From: Ruminococcus flavefaciens ATCC 19208 | GTDB taxonomy: Bacteria; Bacillota; Clostridia; Oscillospirales; Ruminococcaceae | Assembly: GCF_000518765.1 (NCBI RefSeq) | Contig: NZ_KI912489.1 | Span: forward strand, 252,652-316,651 | Direction of reading: 5' to 3' | DNA: 64,000 nt | Shown here: in pieces, positions 25,148 to 34,304 of the stretch | Layout of the letters: the number at the start of each line of letters is the position of its first letter | How positions within the stretch are numbered: the stretch's first letter is position 1 | Translations under genes and position numbers: made by a program | Notes under the pieces: model-generated | Told to the model about the DNA's origin: nothing | Databases searched by the model: none | Seen by the model: only the letters and a program-made list of their open reading frames with translations

Positions 25148-27787
25148 ATGAAAATTTTTAAAAAAATAGGGAGCTTTGTTACTGCATTGCTGCTGGTCGC
25201 AATGCCCTGCGTAACAAAACCTGCATTAGCGGCGCAGAGCACGGGTGGACTGTGCATAAACGAGGTCTGTACACAGAATAAGAGCAGCTTTACCGACAGT
25301 CTCGGAAGAGCTTCGGACTGGATAGAGCTTTATAACGCCGGCAGTTCGGATATTGATCTGTCAGGCTTCGGGCTTTCTGACAGTGCAGACGCTCCGTTTA
25401 AATATGTTTTTCCGTCAGGCACTGTGATAAAAAAAGGTTTTTATCTGCTTGTTGTTGCAAATAAAAATGCAGATGGTATGACCGAGCTTAATACAGGCTT
25501 TGGTATCAGCAAATCAGGGGAAACGCTTGTACTTTCAGCTCCCGACGGAAGTGTAGTGCAGAAGCTTGTTGTTCCTGCCCTTGCTGAGGACGAAACATAC
25601 GGCTGTTCACCTGATGGAAGCGGCAGCTATTCGGTAATGGCTGCGACTCCTGCCTCCGCTAACCGCTCTGCGGTTGCCGAGCCTGTTTTTTCGCTTGAAT
25701 CGGGCTTTTACAGTGTGAATGATGTAAATGAACTCACTATCTCCTCGTCCGAGGCTGTCTATTACACTCTTGATGGTTCTGACCCCACAACTTCTTCTAC
25801 GGCAAAGCTGTACAGCGGTGCGATACCTATGTATGACAGGAGCGCTGACGATAACGTGTACAGCAAATATCAGCATGAGGACAACAGTCCTTATTCCATA
25901 ACCCTGAAGCAGAGGTACGACGCAAATACCGAGAAGTTCGACAAGGCGACTATAGTAAGGGCAGTCTCAAAGTCTGCTGATGGTACTTTCAGCCGCATTG
26001 CCACAAAAACTTTCTTTGTAATGAGCGATGATAAAATTGCGTACTATTCAGGTATTCCCGTAGTTTCCCTTGTTACAGATCCCGACAACCTTTTCGATAA
26101 GGATAAAGGTATTTATGTTGCAGGTCAGCAGTATATCAACTGGAAGAACAGTCCACAGTATGACCGCGGAAAAAGCGAATGGGATACGGATAATATTGCG
26201 AATTTCTTTTCAAAGGGAAAGGAATGGGAGCGGGAAGCTGACATTACATATTTTAAGAATGGAGAGCTTGGCTTTACACAGAAAATGGGAATACGTATTA
26301 AAGGAGCTTCTACAAGGAACAGCCAGACCAAGAGCTTCAATGTTTATGCAAGGAGCGAATACGGTGATTCAAAGCTTGATTACAAGCTGATAGATGATAA
26401 TTATTCAGCCGTTGACGGCAAGACCATCAAGCGCTATGATTCTTTCAGCCTCAGAGCTGTAAGCTGGGCAGACAGAATGAGGGAGCGTGTGGTGCATTCA
26501 TCTCTCCGCGACCTGCCTGCACTTGCTGCCTATGACAGTGACAGATGTATGCTGTTCATTGACGGTGAGCTCTGGGGAATGTATGAGATAATGGAAAAAT
26601 CCTCGGACTATTACATACAGACAAACTATGGTGTTCCATCTGAAAATGTCGTTATGATAAAGAACGGAGAAGTAGAGGAGGGCACAGACGAAGACCTTGA
26701 TGAGCTTGAACTGCTTGGTGAGTTTTGTCAGAAGCACATCATGTCATCTCCCGAGAACTATAACTATGTGGCTTCAAAAATAGATATCGAGAGTCTGATA
26801 GACTGTTACTGTGCGGGGCTCTATCTCGGTACATGGGACTGGCCGAACTACAACTATCTCATGTGGAGAAACAGCGGCGAAGCAATTGAAGGCAATCCTT
26901 ACAGCGACGGGAAATGGCGTTTCGGCTCATTTGACTTTGACTATTCTGTAGGACTTACCTATCAGAGCTTTGGCGGAGTTGAGGGCTATCAGTACGACAG
27001 CTTCCGCAAAATGGACAGTGCAAAAGAGGATATCCCTACATCTATATTTATAGGACTTTTACAGAATCCTGACTTCAAACAGCAGTTTGCAGACAAGTTT
27101 TATTCCTATGCCTATTCTGTGTTTGAACCCTCAAAAATGATCGCAGAGCTTGATGACGAGGAGAACAGATATATGGACTATATGACCTTGACCGCATGGC
27201 GCTGGAACAGCGGCAGGCCACGTTCGGGCTACAGCAGCTATCTTTCAGAGCAGAAAAGCTACTATCACAATGAAATGGAGAAAATGAGGACTTTCTTCAA
27301 CAGGCGCGGAGAGTATGCTGTTGAGGACATGCAGAATTACCTCGGTATCTCAAAGAACGGTGCGACTGTTACCGTAACAAGACAGGGAATGGGTGAGATT
27401 TCCGTCGAAAATGCAGACACTGCATTTTCGGGTAATGTCTGGACGGGCTCCTTTGAGAGCGGCAAAAAGGTAGCTATCACGGCAAAGCCTGCCGAGGGAT
27501 ATGTTTTTGCAGGCTGGTCGGGAGCTGTAAGCTCTGATTCCGATACCATAACAGTTACCGCTGATAAGGCGGTCTCTCTGGTATGTACATTCAGAAAAGC
27601 CGAGTATGAACAGGGTGATATTAACATGGACGGGACAGTTAATGTAGCCGATCTGCTCCTGATGAGCAAATATCTCCGCGGAGCTGAAAACATCACAAAA
27701 GCTCAGTTCAGACTTGCAGATCTGAATGAGGACGAGGAAGCTGACATATTTGATCTTGTTCGTTTGCGTAAGGTACTGTTGAAATAA
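25148..27787 (+). CDS. Secreted CotH-domain protein with lamin-tail domain and dockerin
   Basis: About 879 residues; signal peptide ending near PALAAQ. Order: a lamin-tail domain (about 35-135; LCINEVCTQN, DWIELYNAG), a chitobiase C-terminal-type beta domain (about 180-260; YYTLDGSDPTTSS), a CotH-like region (about 285-670; SFNVYARSEYGDSKLDYK, DGELWGMYEIMEKS, FGSFDFDYS), a beta domain with GYVFAGWSG, and a type I dockerin (about 818-877; DINMDGTVNVADLL, DLNEDEEADIFDLV). CotH domains are secreted-protein kinase homologues; in ruminococci they often appear on dockerin proteins. The substrate is unknown. GAGAGGGG precedes the ATG; a longer frame to 25016 has no signal peptide at its start. Confidence 0.9.
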   Translation: MKIFKKIGSFVTALLLVAMPCVTKPALAAQSTGGLCINEVCTQNKSSFTDSLGRASDWIELYNAGSSDIDLSGFGLSDSADAPFKYVFPSGTVIKKGFYLLVVANKNADGMTELNTGFGISKSGETLVLSAPDGSVVQKLVVPALAEDETYGCSPDGSGSYSVMAATPASANRSAVAEPVFSLESGFYSVNDVNELTISSSEAVYYTLDGSDPTTSSTAKLYSGAIPMYDRSADDNVYSKYQHEDNSPYSITLKQRYDANTEKFDKATIVRAVSKSADGTFSRIATKTFFVMSDDKIAYYSGIPVVSLVTDPDNLFDKDKGIYVAGQQYINWKNSPQYDRGKSEWDTDNIANFFSKGKEWEREADITYFKNGELGFTQKMGIRIKGASTRNSQTKSFNVYARSEYGDSKLDYKLIDDNYSAVDGKTIKRYDSFSLRAVSWADRMRERVVHSSLRDLPALAAYDSDRCMLFIDGELWGMYEIMEKSSDYYIQTNYGVPSENVVMIKNGEVEEGTDEDLDELELLGEFCQKHIMSSPENYNYVASKIDIESLIDCYCAGLYLGTWDWPNYNYLMWRNSGEAIEGNPYSDGKWRFGSFDFDYSVGLTYQSFGGVEGYQYDSFRKMDSAKEDIPTSIFIGLLQNPDFKQQFADKFYSYAYSVFEPSKMIAELDDEENRYMDYMTLTAWRWNSGRPRSGYSSYLSEQKSYYHNEMEKMRTFFNRRGEYAVEDMQNYLGISKNGATVTVTRQGMGEISVENADTAFSGNVWTGSFESGKKVAITAKPAEGYVFAGWSGAVSSDSDTITVTADKAVSLVCTFRKAEYEQGDINMDGTVNVADLLLMSKYLRGAENITKAQFRLADLNEDEEADIFDLVRLRKVLLK

Positions 27788-27808
27788 TATTATCAGCATT
27801 ATAAAGAA

Positions 27809-27840
27809 ATCCGCCTGTATTTTTTACAGGCGGATATTTG
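27809..27840. terminator. Convergent terminator between the CotH and GH9 genes
   Basis: ATCCGCCTGTA / TACAGGCGGAT hairpin between the two converging genes, 22 bp after the CotH stop and 25 bp from the GH9 stop; AT-rich tail on both sides. Confidence 0.75.
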
Positions 27841-27864
27841 TTTATATTAAGATTTCTTGTATGT

Positions 27865-30800
27865 TTACGATTTTATCTCACTGCCGCCCCATTCAACAAC
27901 CGTAAAGCCCTTTCTCTCAAAGGTCTCAAGCTGCTGAGGCTCGATATCCACGGCTTCTTCAAGAGGAACATAAGCCATGAATATGCGGAGCAGACTTTCT
28001 GGAGTTGGTGTAATATTCAGCTTTGCGGAATCTGTATAAGCGTCACTCTGGAAGGATATGAGATTATACTTGTTATGCTCCATAAGTGGCAGCCAGTATA
28101 CGATGAATTCGTTCATTTCTTCCTCGGTAAGTCCCATATATGTGAGCTTTTCCCTGAGAAAACTCTCGGTATCTTTTCCTGCAACGCAGAAGCCCTCAGA
28201 GAAGTCGAATCTTGTACGGCAGTTTACTGCGTCCCAGAAGAGATATTTGTGATGTGTGCTGTCAGCCTTGTTGATAAGTGTACCGTCGGGAGAAGCTGTT
28301 ACGTCCCAGCCGTTATTGTACTTCGGGTAAGTTGTTGACAGCTCTGCTTCTGTAAGCTCAAGCTCAACATGAACATCTGTCTCCTCTTCGGGGTAGAGGT
28401 AAATTACAGGCTTGGCGGCAACAGCATCATAACGGATAGTACTTGTATTATCTTCCTTGACAGTTTTTATCCAGCCATACCTTCCTTTATATGAAGTAAA
28501 CAGCCAATCGTTGTTATCCTTATTGTATCCATTCTCATAAAGTCGTGTCTGCGCAGGGATAGTATTTATAACTTCATAGCTTTCATCAGGACCAAGACGA
28601 AGTTCAAGTCCGTTTTCAACAACAATTAGCGGCGTACCATAATACAGACCATTATCGGGCATGACACAATCTTTGAAGCTATTCTTGACAAGCTCTTTCT
28701 TCATGTATGTAAGGTCAAATATGTCAAGCTTACCGTCGGCGCAGAAATCAGCAGCCTTCCAGTCGGCAATAGGATAATTCTTATAGCCGAGCAGCCACTT
28801 CTGGAAGATGACCACATCGGATATATTGAATTCGCCGCTGGCATCAACATCTCCCGATGCAGGCTTAGCAGCAGGTTCTGTGGAGGCTTCGTCCTGAAGG
28901 AATGATACTATCCATGCAAGAGAAGCATTGTTGCTGAGAGAAGCTTGATTGGTAGACCATGATTCTACGGAATCAGCATAAAATCTCTCGGAAGGATCAT
29001 CCGGATGTCCATATCCCATTCCCATAGCCTTCACATATAGGTCAACTGCCTTTGCAGTCGGACCGCTTACGATAACTCCGTCGGGTGCCTGAGGCAGAGA
29101 CTTGTCTATCTCATGCTGCCAGTATTCATGTGAAGGATTCTTTGTACAGTAAGAACCATAGCCCGAAATGAATGAGTATGACATAGGATTGTTGCCGAGA
29201 AGATAGTCCATACCTCTTGCCACGCCGTTCAGGTATTTATCATCACCTGTTATGTCGTATGCATAAGCCATAGCGATCATATTATTCAAAGCGCGTCCAT
29301 TAGAATCATATTCAAAACCCTTATAATATATTATAGGACTGAAAGCGCTTGGGTCATTATAACCGGGACCGTCATACTTATACGGGATACCATAGCCCTG
29401 GCTTTCTTCTTCATCAATGAAATCATTTGCAGTTTCAAGAAGTGTTTTTTTCAGCATCTCATTCTGTTCAACTGTGAGCAGATCCTTATGCATCAGCAGT
29501 GACATAGAACCTGCTGCGGCTCCGCTTTCGCAGTTGAAAAATGTGAAGGAATCATCATAATTATTATTTGATGCGCCATATATCCTTGGATAGAACTTGA
29601 ATGCGTCTTTATATTCGGAAAGCTCAGCAAGGTAGTTAGAGGCATCTTCATCTTCCATTAACTTTGAAGTGATATAAAGCTCACAGGCTGCCCAGTATGC
29701 ATCAGCTGAGACCTCAGTTTCAGGGGATTCATTCGTTCCCTTCCACAGATTTTGAGGAGCATAGAATGATACTATGTTATAATATTCATCAGATGCTGCC
29801 TCATACCAGTTTAACTTGTATGCCTGATATGCCTCTTTAGCACTTTCAAGGAGCTTATTTGCATATTCAGCGTCATATTGTGCCCAAAGTCTCGCTCCCT
29901 GCGCCGCACAGGCAGCATAATTCAGGGTTGCCGCAAATGTTGGCGGCTTAATGATACGGATATCCTCATAACCGATGTAATCAAGTCTGTTGGTAAGACT
30001 GCGCCACCTGTGGTCGGTTATGCTGTGATAATACATACCCGAATATTTACCCCATGTTTTCTCATCGGGCTGCACCTTCATGCGCGACATAAAATCGAGC
30101 TCATATCTGCATTCGTCAAGGATATCGGGGTAGTTATTGCCCGATTCTGGAACAACAACAGTGCCCGAGCCGTCAGCAAATTTTTTGATCCCGTCTTGTG
30201 AATAGGTTGCACGCTCATACATATTCTGGAGCGTCCATAGCGAAATACCGCCCTCTGTCATATTCTTGCTGTGGTCGTCGGCTTTATACCAGCCTCCCGT
30301 TGCATCAAGCTTTGAAGAAGCATAGTAATTGGTCGCTTCATAATCTGACAGATATTCAAATTGCCATTTAGTCTGAACATAGCCCATTTCTGTCTTATGA
30401 ACGCCTGCGTGTGCGAGTTTATCTTTTTCACCTGATGTGATATATTTTGACTCTATATCTGCACCTGAACGGTTCTGATAGAAATAATTGAGCGCATTGG
30501 TCAGCATATTGTGTTCGCTGTCGCTGTAAATATCAGTACCTATCTTAAACGGGAATGATCTCCATTCCTTGTCCTTGATGCGGATATAGTACTCACCGAC
30601 CTCGTTGAACTCGGAAAAGTCGATAATACTTACATTATCGCCCGAATCCTTGTCCTTCTTCGGAGCACCTGTTTTGCCTGTATAAACAACGGTATCATCT
30701 GAAACTCTTACTATCTCATAGTCATAGGTCTGATCGAGCTTGAAGTACTTCGCACCGTAGGTGAAATCTCCGTAATTATCGCCAAAGGCAGCGATCTTTT

Positions 30801-31539
30801 CAAGACCTTTGTAATATCCGAGCTGATTAACAGATATAAAGTTATTCTCAAGTCCGCTGAAACCGCGGGCGGTATAGCCGTAGTTATATACAGGCGGATT
30901 TGTTGTGTCATCTGTCAGATCCTCAATGGACATATCATCGAACCAGATCTCATCGCCTTCCTTAGCATTTCCGCTATACTTCATACCCTTTGCATACTGG
31001 AAGGTCCACTGAGCAGATTCGACATCATTCGAGGGTTTGAATATTCCCTCATAAGTCTGCCATTCAGTCGTAAGCTTTGCAGCGCTCTGCGGCCATTGAC
31101 CGTCCATATGGGGACCCATATGCATATCGTTTGTCGAACCGTCAAGCACAAAGTATTCCTCGCTGTCGCTGAGATCACCGATAAAGGAGTACATTTCTAT
31201 ACCCTTACGATTCGCCTTTACCTTGAAGCTTACCTTGTACTCATGCCCCTTTTTGAAATCGAGGCTCCTGTGTCTGAACTGAAGATCCCATCTTTCCTTT
31301 TCGGCACCTTCCGGTACTAAGATCTTGATGTGTACAGTTCCGTCATCGAGTTCAAATTCCTGCCTTGCAGGGCTTGTCTCCACAGTATGCCAGGGGAGCA
31401 TCTTATGAGAAAATGAGGTCTCTCCAAGGAGCTCATAAGCATATGCTTCCTGCGGCTGTGATATAATGACAGTGGTTGGTACGATCATTACAGCTGCCAT
31501 TAGTCCTGCAACGATCTTCTTATAATTTTTTTTATGCAT
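27865..31539 (-). CDS. GH9-family cellulosomal protein with CBM4-like, dockerin, SH3-like and KPVIYLYPE domains
   Basis: 1224 residues with a signal peptide. Order: CBM4/9-like domain (about 35-210), CelD_N Ig-like domain (about 233-335), GH9 barrel (about 340-885), type I dockerin (about 896-952), SH3-like domain (about 968-1030) and the KPVIYLYPEEE domain (about 1043-1224). Key GH9 positions look altered. The usual YDAGD motif is YKADD (418-422), so the first Asp is Lys. The HxR motif is HEY (804-806). The usual catalytic NE is NQ (Gln 865, codon CAA). Either this is a divergent subgroup or it binds glucans without normal cleavage. The last two modules are near duplicates of those in the protein at 9116. 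GGGAGGG precedes the ATG. Confidence 0.92.
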   Translation of the reverse strand: MHKKNYKKIVAGLMAAVMIVPTTVIISQPQEAYAYELLGETSFSHKMLPWHTVETSPARQEFELDDGTVHIKILVPEGAEKERWDLQFRHRSLDFKKGHEYKVSFKVKANRKGIEMYSFIGDLSDSEEYFVLDGSTNDMHMGPHMDGQWPQSAAKLTTEWQTYEGIFKPSNDVESAQWTFQYAKGMKYSGNAKEGDEIWFDDMSIEDLTDDTTNPPVYNYGYTARGFSGLENNFISVNQLGYYKGLEKIAAFGDNYGDFTYGAKYFKLDQTYDYEIVRVSDDTVVYTGKTGAPKKDKDSGDNVSIIDFSEFNEVGEYYIRIKDKEWRSFPFKIGTDIYSDSEHNMLTNALNYFYQNRSGADIESKYITSGEKDKLAHAGVHKTEMGYVQTKWQFEYLSDYEATNYYASSKLDATGGWYKADDHSKNMTEGGISLWTLQNMYERATYSQDGIKKFADGSGTVVVPESGNNYPDILDECRYELDFMSRMKVQPDEKTWGKYSGMYYHSITDHRWRSLTNRLDYIGYEDIRIIKPPTFAATLNYAACAAQGARLWAQYDAEYANKLLESAKEAYQAYKLNWYEAASDEYYNIVSFYAPQNLWKGTNESPETEVSADAYWAACELYITSKLMEDEDASNYLAELSEYKDAFKFYPRIYGASNNNYDDSFTFFNCESGAAAGSMSLLMHKDLLTVEQNEMLKKTLLETANDFIDEEESQGYGIPYKYDGPGYNDPSAFSPIIYYKGFEYDSNGRALNNMIAMAYAYDITGDDKYLNGVARGMDYLLGNNPMSYSFISGYGSYCTKNPSHEYWQHEIDKSLPQAPDGVIVSGPTAKAVDLYVKAMGMGYGHPDDPSERFYADSVESWSTNQASLSNNASLAWIVSFLQDEASTEPAAKPASGDVDASGEFNISDVVIFQKWLLGYKNYPIADWKAADFCADGKLDIFDLTYMKKELVKNSFKDCVMPDNGLYYGTPLIVVENGLELRLGPDESYEVINTIPAQTRLYENGYNKDNNDWLFTSYKGRYGWIKTVKEDNTSTIRYDAVAAKPVIYLYPEEETDVHVELELTEAELSTTYPKYNNGWDVTASPDGTLINKADSTHHKYLFWDAVNCRTRFDFSEGFCVAGKDTESFLREKLTYMGLTEEEMNEFIVYWLPLMEHNKYNLISFQSDAYTDSAKLNITPTPESLLRIFMAYVPLEEAVDIEPQQLETFERKGFTVVEWGGSEIKS

Positions 31540-31647
31540 GATATTCCCTCCCTTTTTATCTGCATTTGTGATATTATTATATATTATTGTGCTGTATATG
31601 TCAAGATTATTTGTTCACATCTACAAAGTGAGCTTGTCATTATACAA

Positions 31648-31676
31648 TTGCAAAAATTCGTTGTCTATGGTATAAT
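31648..31676 (+). promoter_or_regulatory. Promoter of the ktr operon
   Basis: TTGCAA (31648-31653), 17-bp spacer, TATAAT (31671-31676), 62 bp before the ktrB start. I see no c-di-AMP riboswitch fold in the short leader. Confidence 0.6.
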
Positions 31677-31737
31677 ATTTAAGCTGTAAAAATACACATC
31701 GGGAAATTTATAAACTGCTATAATTCGGAGATATTAT

Positions 31738-33078
31738 ATGAAAAAGGAAAAAACGAAAAGATCCGGTAATAATCACAATTCATTCAGAGTAATAAGTCTT
31801 GGCTTCGTTATACTTATTCTTACGGGAGCTCTTTTGCTCATGCTTCCGATATCATCACGAAGCCGTACAGTAACGCCGTTTAAGGATACGCTGTTCACAG
31901 CTGTTTCAGCTTCCTGTGTTACAGGTCTGATAGTTAAAGATACAGCAACACACTGGTCTTTATTCGGTCAGGCAGTAGTGCTGACTATGATACAGATAGG
32001 CGGTATGGGCGTTATTACAATAGGTCTGATAATAACAAGGCTATCAGGCAAAAAGATAGGATTGGGCTTCCGCGGTATGATGCAGGATTCTATTTCAGCA
32101 CCTCAGGTCGGAGGCATTCTCAGTCTGACAAAATTCATTCTCAAAATGACGGCTATATTTGAACTGACAGGTGCGGCACTGTTATATCCTGTATTCTGCC
32201 GTGATTTCGGAGCCGTAAAAGGTATCTGGTATTCACTGTTCCATTCGGTATCCGCATTCTGTAATGCGGGATTCGATCTTATGGGAGTCAGGGAACCCTT
32301 TTCATCACTGACCACTTACGGCGGCAATATATATGTCAATACAGTTATTATGCTGCTTATAATCATAGGAGGCATCGGATTCCTTACATGGGACGATGTT
32401 ATTCAGCATCGTCATCACTTCAGGAAGTATCGTTTGCAGACTAAGATCGTGCTCTCTGCAACGGCAGTATTGCTGCTTCTGCCTGCCATATTCTTCTTTT
32501 TTTCAGAATACTCAGATGAACCGTTAAAACTGCGGATACTTCACTCTTCATTCCAGTCTGTAACGGCAAGAACAGCAGGCTTCAATACATCTGACTTTTC
32601 CGTTATGCGCGAAACAAGTGCAATATTTATGACAGTACTTATGCTTATCGGCGGCTGCTCGGGTTCAACTGCGGGAGGAATGAAAACATCGACCATAGCG
32701 GTACTGTTTCTCTCGGCAATGAGCGTTTTCAGGCGAAAGAACGATGTGGAATGCTTTAACCGCCGTGTTTCCCCTGACACTATCCGTACCGCAGGTGCTA
32801 TACTATTTATGTACATCTCGCTTTCACTTTCAACAGGTATCGCGTTAAGCCTTATAGAATCCCTGCCGCTTACAAGCTGCTTGTTTGAAACCGGTTCTGC
32901 ACTGGGAACAGCAGGTCTGACTGTCGGAATAACCACATCGCTCTCTTTACCTTCGCATATTATTCTTATGGTACTTATGTTTGCAGGAAGAGTGGGCGGC
33001 TTGACGCTGATATATGCCGCATTCGCTTCAAATAATGACGTCTCAAGGCTCCCACAGGAAAAAGTAACTGTCGGATAA
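31738..33078 (+). CDS. ktrB: KtrB-type potassium uptake channel subunit
   Basis: 446 residues of the TrkH/KtrB family, with four pore-loop repeats. Selectivity-filter regions are visible at SASCVTGLIVKD, SVSAFCNAGFDL, TARTAGFNTSD and GSALGTAGLTVG, each with the filter glycine; GGCSGSTAGGMKTS is also conserved. It imports K+ (often Na+-coupled) and is gated by KtrA, encoded 29 bp downstream. The cytoplasmic N-terminus is basic. CGGAGA lies 8 nt before the ATG. Confidence 0.95.
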   Translation: MKKEKTKRSGNNHNSFRVISLGFVILILTGALLLMLPISSRSRTVTPFKDTLFTAVSASCVTGLIVKDTATHWSLFGQAVVLTMIQIGGMGVITIGLIITRLSGKKIGLGFRGMMQDSISAPQVGGILSLTKFILKMTAIFELTGAALLYPVFCRDFGAVKGIWYSLFHSVSAFCNAGFDLMGVREPFSSLTTYGGNIYVNTVIMLLIIIGGIGFLTWDDVIQHRHHFRKYRLQTKIVLSATAVLLLLPAIFFFFSEYSDEPLKLRILHSSFQSVTARTAGFNTSDFSVMRETSAIFMTVLMLIGGCSGSTAGGMKTSTIAVLFLSAMSVFRRKNDVECFNRRVSPDTIRTAGAILFMYISLSLSTGIALSLIESLPLTSCLFETGSALGTAGLTVGITTSLSLPSHIILMVLMFAGRVGGLTLIYAAFASNNDVSRLPQEKVTVG

Positions 33079-33107
33079 TAGGATAATAAATATAAAGGAG
33101 AAAAAAT

Positions 33108-33746
33108 ATGAAATCAGTTTTGATAATCGGTGCAGGTCAGTTTGGCATACATATAGCAAAGCGAATGGCACAGCTTCGCTGTGAGATAATGGCGATCGAC
33201 AGCAATGAGGAGCGTATAAATACAATATTGCCGTTTGTAACAAATGCTCAGATAGGAGACAGCACAAATGCAGATTTTATGCGCTCTCTCGGAATTCCTG
33301 ATTATGATGTTTGTATCGTAACGATAAGTGACAGCTTTCAGGATTCACTTGAAACTACTGCTTTACTGAAAGATCTCGGAGCTAAAAAAGTTATTTCCCG
33401 TGCTCAGAATGATGTACAGGAGAAATTCCTCCTTCGCAACGGGGCTGACGAAACAGTATATCCTGAAAAGCAGACTGCTGTAAGACTTGCGACAAAGGAA
33501 GCCTTAGACGATATTCTTGATGTATTCCAGCTTGACCGTGATCTTTATATCTATGAGGTCAGTGTGCCAAAAGCGTGGTGTAGCAAGTCCATAGCCGAGC
33601 TTGACATACGCAAAAAGCACAATCTGAATATAATAGCAGTGCGAATCAAGGATCAGCTGGTTTTGCCGACGCCTGATATGGTGCTGAATGCTGATGACGC
33701 CATGCTTATTCTTGGAAATATGAAGGACATTCAAAAAGCATTCTGA
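33108..33746 (+). CDS. ktrA: KtrA-type potassium uptake regulatory subunit
   Basis: 212 residues. The RCK_N Rossmann domain has the nucleotide motif GAGQFG (8-13) and the strand-end acidic AIDSNEE; an RCK_C domain follows (about 135-210). KtrA forms an octameric ring under KtrB and opens it on ATP binding; c-di-AMP often binds RCK_C. It forms an operon with ktrB and is followed directly by a terminator. AAAGGAG lies 8 nt before the ATG. Confidence 0.95.
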   Translation: MKSVLIIGAGQFGIHIAKRMAQLRCEIMAIDSNEERINTILPFVTNAQIGDSTNADFMRSLGIPDYDVCIVTISDSFQDSLETTALLKDLGAKKVISRAQNDVQEKFLLRNGADETVYPEKQTAVRLATKEALDDILDVFQLDRDLYIYEVSVPKAWCSKSIAELDIRKKHNLNIIAVRIKDQLVLPTPDMVLNADDAMLILGNMKDIQKAF

Positions 33747-33757
33747 AAAACAGAGAA

Positions 33758-33788
33758 AAGGGACTTTCAATTAGGAAGTCCTTTTTTT
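33758..33788 (+). terminator. Terminator of the ktr operon
   Basis: AAGGGACTT / AAGTCCTT hairpin followed by a seven-T run, about 12 bp after the ktrA stop. Confidence 0.85.
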
Positions 33789-34304
33789 ATCTTATCGGAG
33801 CTTTTACCGCCCGATATGGCATATAAAAGCAAATGGAAAAAACGGTTATTATTTTATTGATTTAACCATGTTTACAAATGGGAGGAAAATCATAATAACA
33901 TTTGTTTGATATTACCACTTAAGAGACAATAAAATTTATCAAATATGTAATTCATTAACATATCCAAAACGAAGTGTTGAAAAAGTGGCTTTACCGTCTG
34001 TATTATCATACAACAAATATACGAAAATTTAAATTGAAACGCGAAAAAGATATAGCAAATGTGCATAAACAGAACAGAATAAAAAAATAATTGTTGATGA
34101 TTGACAAAAATTGCCGATAGTTCTTGTAAAACTGGCAAAAATGTGGTATCATTAATCATATCACATCATATAAAAAAATTATAAACAGTCTGGCAAATCT
34201 ACTATTTGTATAATCGGATAATCTTTTTACTAATGATAAAATCACTTCGGATTTGTGTAAATGAAATAATAATATAATTCAGCGACGGAAAGGAACTTTA
34301 AAAA
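33789..34304 (+). promoter_or_regulatory. Long AT-rich region before the polysaccharide locus, with candidate promoter
   Basis: About 515 bp without a gene. The best promoter is TTGTAA (34124-34129), a 17-bp spacer and TATCAT (34147-34152), which would give a leader of about 145 nt before the tyrosine kinase gene. I do not recognise a riboswitch in this leader. Confidence 0.4.

Noticed and set aside
31540..31737. A c-di-AMP (ydaO-type) riboswitch before ktrB
   Set aside because: The leader after the predicted promoter is only about 60 nt, too short for that fold.
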